Notes under the pieces: generated by a model
The model's input: only the letters and a program-made list of their open reading frames with translations
The model's database searches: none
What the model was told of the DNA's origin: nothing
Shown: positions 62,788-64,000 of the stretch, piece by piece
Layout: the number at the start of each line of letters is the position of its first letter
How positions within the stretch are numbered: the first letter of the stretch is position 1
Assembly (NCBI RefSeq): GCF_036010665.1
Contig: NZ_CP108581.1
Location: 255,501-319,500, forward strand
DNA: 64,000 nucleotides
Reading direction: 5' to 3'
Origin: Microbispora sp. NBC_01189
GTDB lineage: Bacteria; Actinomycetota; Actinomycetes; Streptosporangiales; Streptosporangiaceae
Translations under genes and position numbers: made by a program

Positions 62788-63956
62788 CGGGAGTCCTTGC
62801 CGGGCGCGAAGACCCAGGATCGCAGGAGCAGGAAGCGCAACAGTGTGGCCAGGCCGTTGGCGACGATCACGGCGGCCAGTTCGGCCGCGCGCGGCGCTCC
62901 GGCGGGCAGCGCGGCCAGTCCGGCGCTGGTCAGCGCGAGCCCCGCGACGAAGGCGACGAGCCCACCCAGGTGGTGCCGCAGCGCGCCCGCCCGGCCGCGT
63001 ACGCCGAAGGTGAAGCGCCGGTTGGCGGCGGTGTTGGCCACCGCAGTCACCAGCAGCGCGACCGCGTTGGCGGCCACGGCCGGCAGGACCGCGCGCAGCG
63101 CCCAGAACAGCGCGAGATGGGCGATCGTGCTGATCAGGCCGATCACCGCGAACGCCGGGATCTGCCTCCTGATGGACGTGGTGGCCGGGCGGAGCGGTGG
63201 ACGGCGCATGCTCGTGCGGGCGACCCGCCACATGCCGCGCAGGTCGCCGACAGCCGTCCGCACGATGTCCACCCGGCTGTCGGGGTCGTCCACCCAGTCG
63301 ACCGGCACCTCGTGGATGCGCAGGCCGTGCTGCTCGGCGAGCAGCAGCAACTCGGTGTCGAAGAACCACTCCTCGTCGCGCACGGCGGGCAGCAGCGCCT
63401 GCGCCACCTCCGTGCGGACGGCCTTGAAGCCGCACTGCGCGTCGGAGAAGCGCACTCCCATCAGCGACCGCAGGAGCAGGTTGTAGGCCCGGGAGATGAT
63501 CTCCCGCTTCGGGCCGCGCACCACGTTGGCCCAAGGAGACAGGCGGGTGCCGATCGCCAGGTCGCTGTGCCCGCTCAGCAGCGGCGCGACGAGCGGCAGG
63601 AACGCGTCCAGGCCGGTCGACAGATCGACGTCCATGTACGCGACGACGTCGGCGTCGCTGGCCTCCCACACCCTCCGCAAGGCCCGGCCCCGGCCCTTCA
63701 GGTTTAGGTGCACGGCCCGCACTCCGGGCAGCTCGCCCGCCAGCCGCTCGGCGATCCGCCACGTGGCGTCGGTGCTCGCGTTGTCCGCGATCGTCACGCG
63801 GAAGCCGTACGGGAACTCGCGGGCGAGGTAGCCGTGCAGCCGCCGCACGCTCGCGGCCAGCACGCGCTCCTCGTTGTGGACGGGGACGACCACCTCGACC
63901 AGCCGGGTCCGGCGGGACGCCCCCGCCTCCGGCCCGGACACCATCGTTACGCTCAT
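62784..63956 (-). CDS. GT2 polyprenyl-phosphate glycosyltransferase fused to GtrA domain
   Basis: 390-residue enzyme, likely making polyprenyl-phosphate-mannose or -glucose. The GT2 domain (about 15-240) has VEVVVPVHNEERVLAASVRR, the metal-binding DVDLS in VVAYMDVDLSTGLDAF, NLKGRGRALRRVWEAS and DAQCGFKAVRTEVAQALLPA. The C-terminal GtrA domain has four membrane segments (IPAFAVIGLISTIAHLALFW, VALLVTAVANTAANRRFTFG and others). ATG 63956 has AGGAGGG about 17 bases upstream. Operon with the GT39 gene, as in the ykcC-ykcB pair of Bacillus. Confidence 0.92.
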   Translation of the reverse strand: MSVTMVSGPEAGASRRTRLVEVVVPVHNEERVLAASVRRLHGYLAREFPYGFRVTIADNASTDATWRIAERLAGELPGVRAVHLNLKGRGRALRRVWEASDADVVAYMDVDLSTGLDAFLPLVAPLLSGHSDLAIGTRLSPWANVVRGPKREIISRAYNLLLRSLMGVRFSDAQCGFKAVRTEVAQALLPAVRDEEWFFDTELLLLAEQHGLRIHEVPVDWVDDPDSRVDIVRTAVGDLRGMWRVARTSMRRPPLRPATTSIRRQIPAFAVIGLISTIAHLALFWALRAVLPAVAANAVALLVTAVANTAANRRFTFGVRGRAGALRHHLGGLVAFVAGLALTSAGLAALPAGAPRAAELAAVIVANGLATLLRFLLLRSWVFAPGKDSR

Positions 63957-64000
63957 GGCCCCACGCTCGGGGGCCCTCCTGGGACCACCCTGAGGCGTCC

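Noticed and set aside
60511..63486. Plus-strand frame of about 990 codons opposite the glycosyltransferases
   Set aside because: Low-complexity Gly/Arg/His sequence without domains; the minus strand encodes clear GT39 and GT2 enzymes.

Overview
The window is chromosomal DNA from a high-GC filamentous actinomycete. A member of the Streptosporangiaceae or a close relative (Nonomuraea, Streptosporangium, Microbispora type) is my best guess, inferred from family content only. Supporting signs are strong G/C third-position bias, frequent GTG/TTG starts, ATGA/GTGA overlaps, a complete conservon, DUF5753 regulators, CelR-type operators on cellulase genes and DUF3618/holin genes. I see no rRNA, tRNA, CRISPR array, IS element or prophage.

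Layout. 1-2.6 kb: lipoprotein (cut by the edge) and a large conserved protein of unknown function. 3.0-7.4 kb: conservon cvnABCD plus a P450 without the K-helix ExxR motif. 7.4-14.2 kb: aldo/keto reductase, acetyltransferase, PolX, HTH regulator, wax-ester/diacylglycerol acyltransferase, TetR. 14.4-21.3 kb, minus strand: two solute:sodium symporter modules, each with a small membrane partner; the second lies behind a LytS/LytTR-type two-component pair that has a Uma2 gene between its members. Two minisatellites flank these symporter genes. 21.4-25.4 kb: small membrane and secreted proteins, HIT protein, phospholipase A2, a palindrome-rich stretch, a probable YihY remnant, DUF3618 protein and holin-like protein. 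25.6-31.4 kb: cellulose cluster GH48, GH9 and a lone CBM2 protein, with CelR-type operators and strong hairpins. 31.5-37.0 kb: OmpR-type two-component system divergent from a flavin electron-transfer set (ferric-reductase-like membrane protein, FMN-binding protein, ApbE). 37-41 kb: hypothetical protein, FAD monooxygenase/TetR divergent pair, N-terminally truncated regulator. 41.2-46.1 kb: SNF2 ATPase, SWIM protein, lipid kinase. 46.3-52.4 kb: secreted M6 protease, FAD-linked oxidase, Ser/Thr kinase. 52.6-58.9 kb: acyl-CoA carboxylase beta and alpha, enoyl-CoA hydratase and AtuA-like protein, resembling acyclic terpene/leucine catabolism. 59-64 kb: 141-bp palindromic element, HTH regulator, ferritin-like protein, and a GT39 plus GT2-GtrA pair.

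How the genes work together: most of the window is environmental sensing (conservon, two two-component systems, a receptor kinase, three HTH and two TetR regulators) attached to nutrient capture (cellulases, protease, phospholipase, carboxylate uptake, terpenoid or branched acyl-CoA breakdown). The least explained items are the ExxR-less P450, the operator inside the GH48 reading frame, the repeat of ribosome-site/start modules ahead of the second symporter, the palindromic elements and the disordered tail on the biotin carboxylase subunit.
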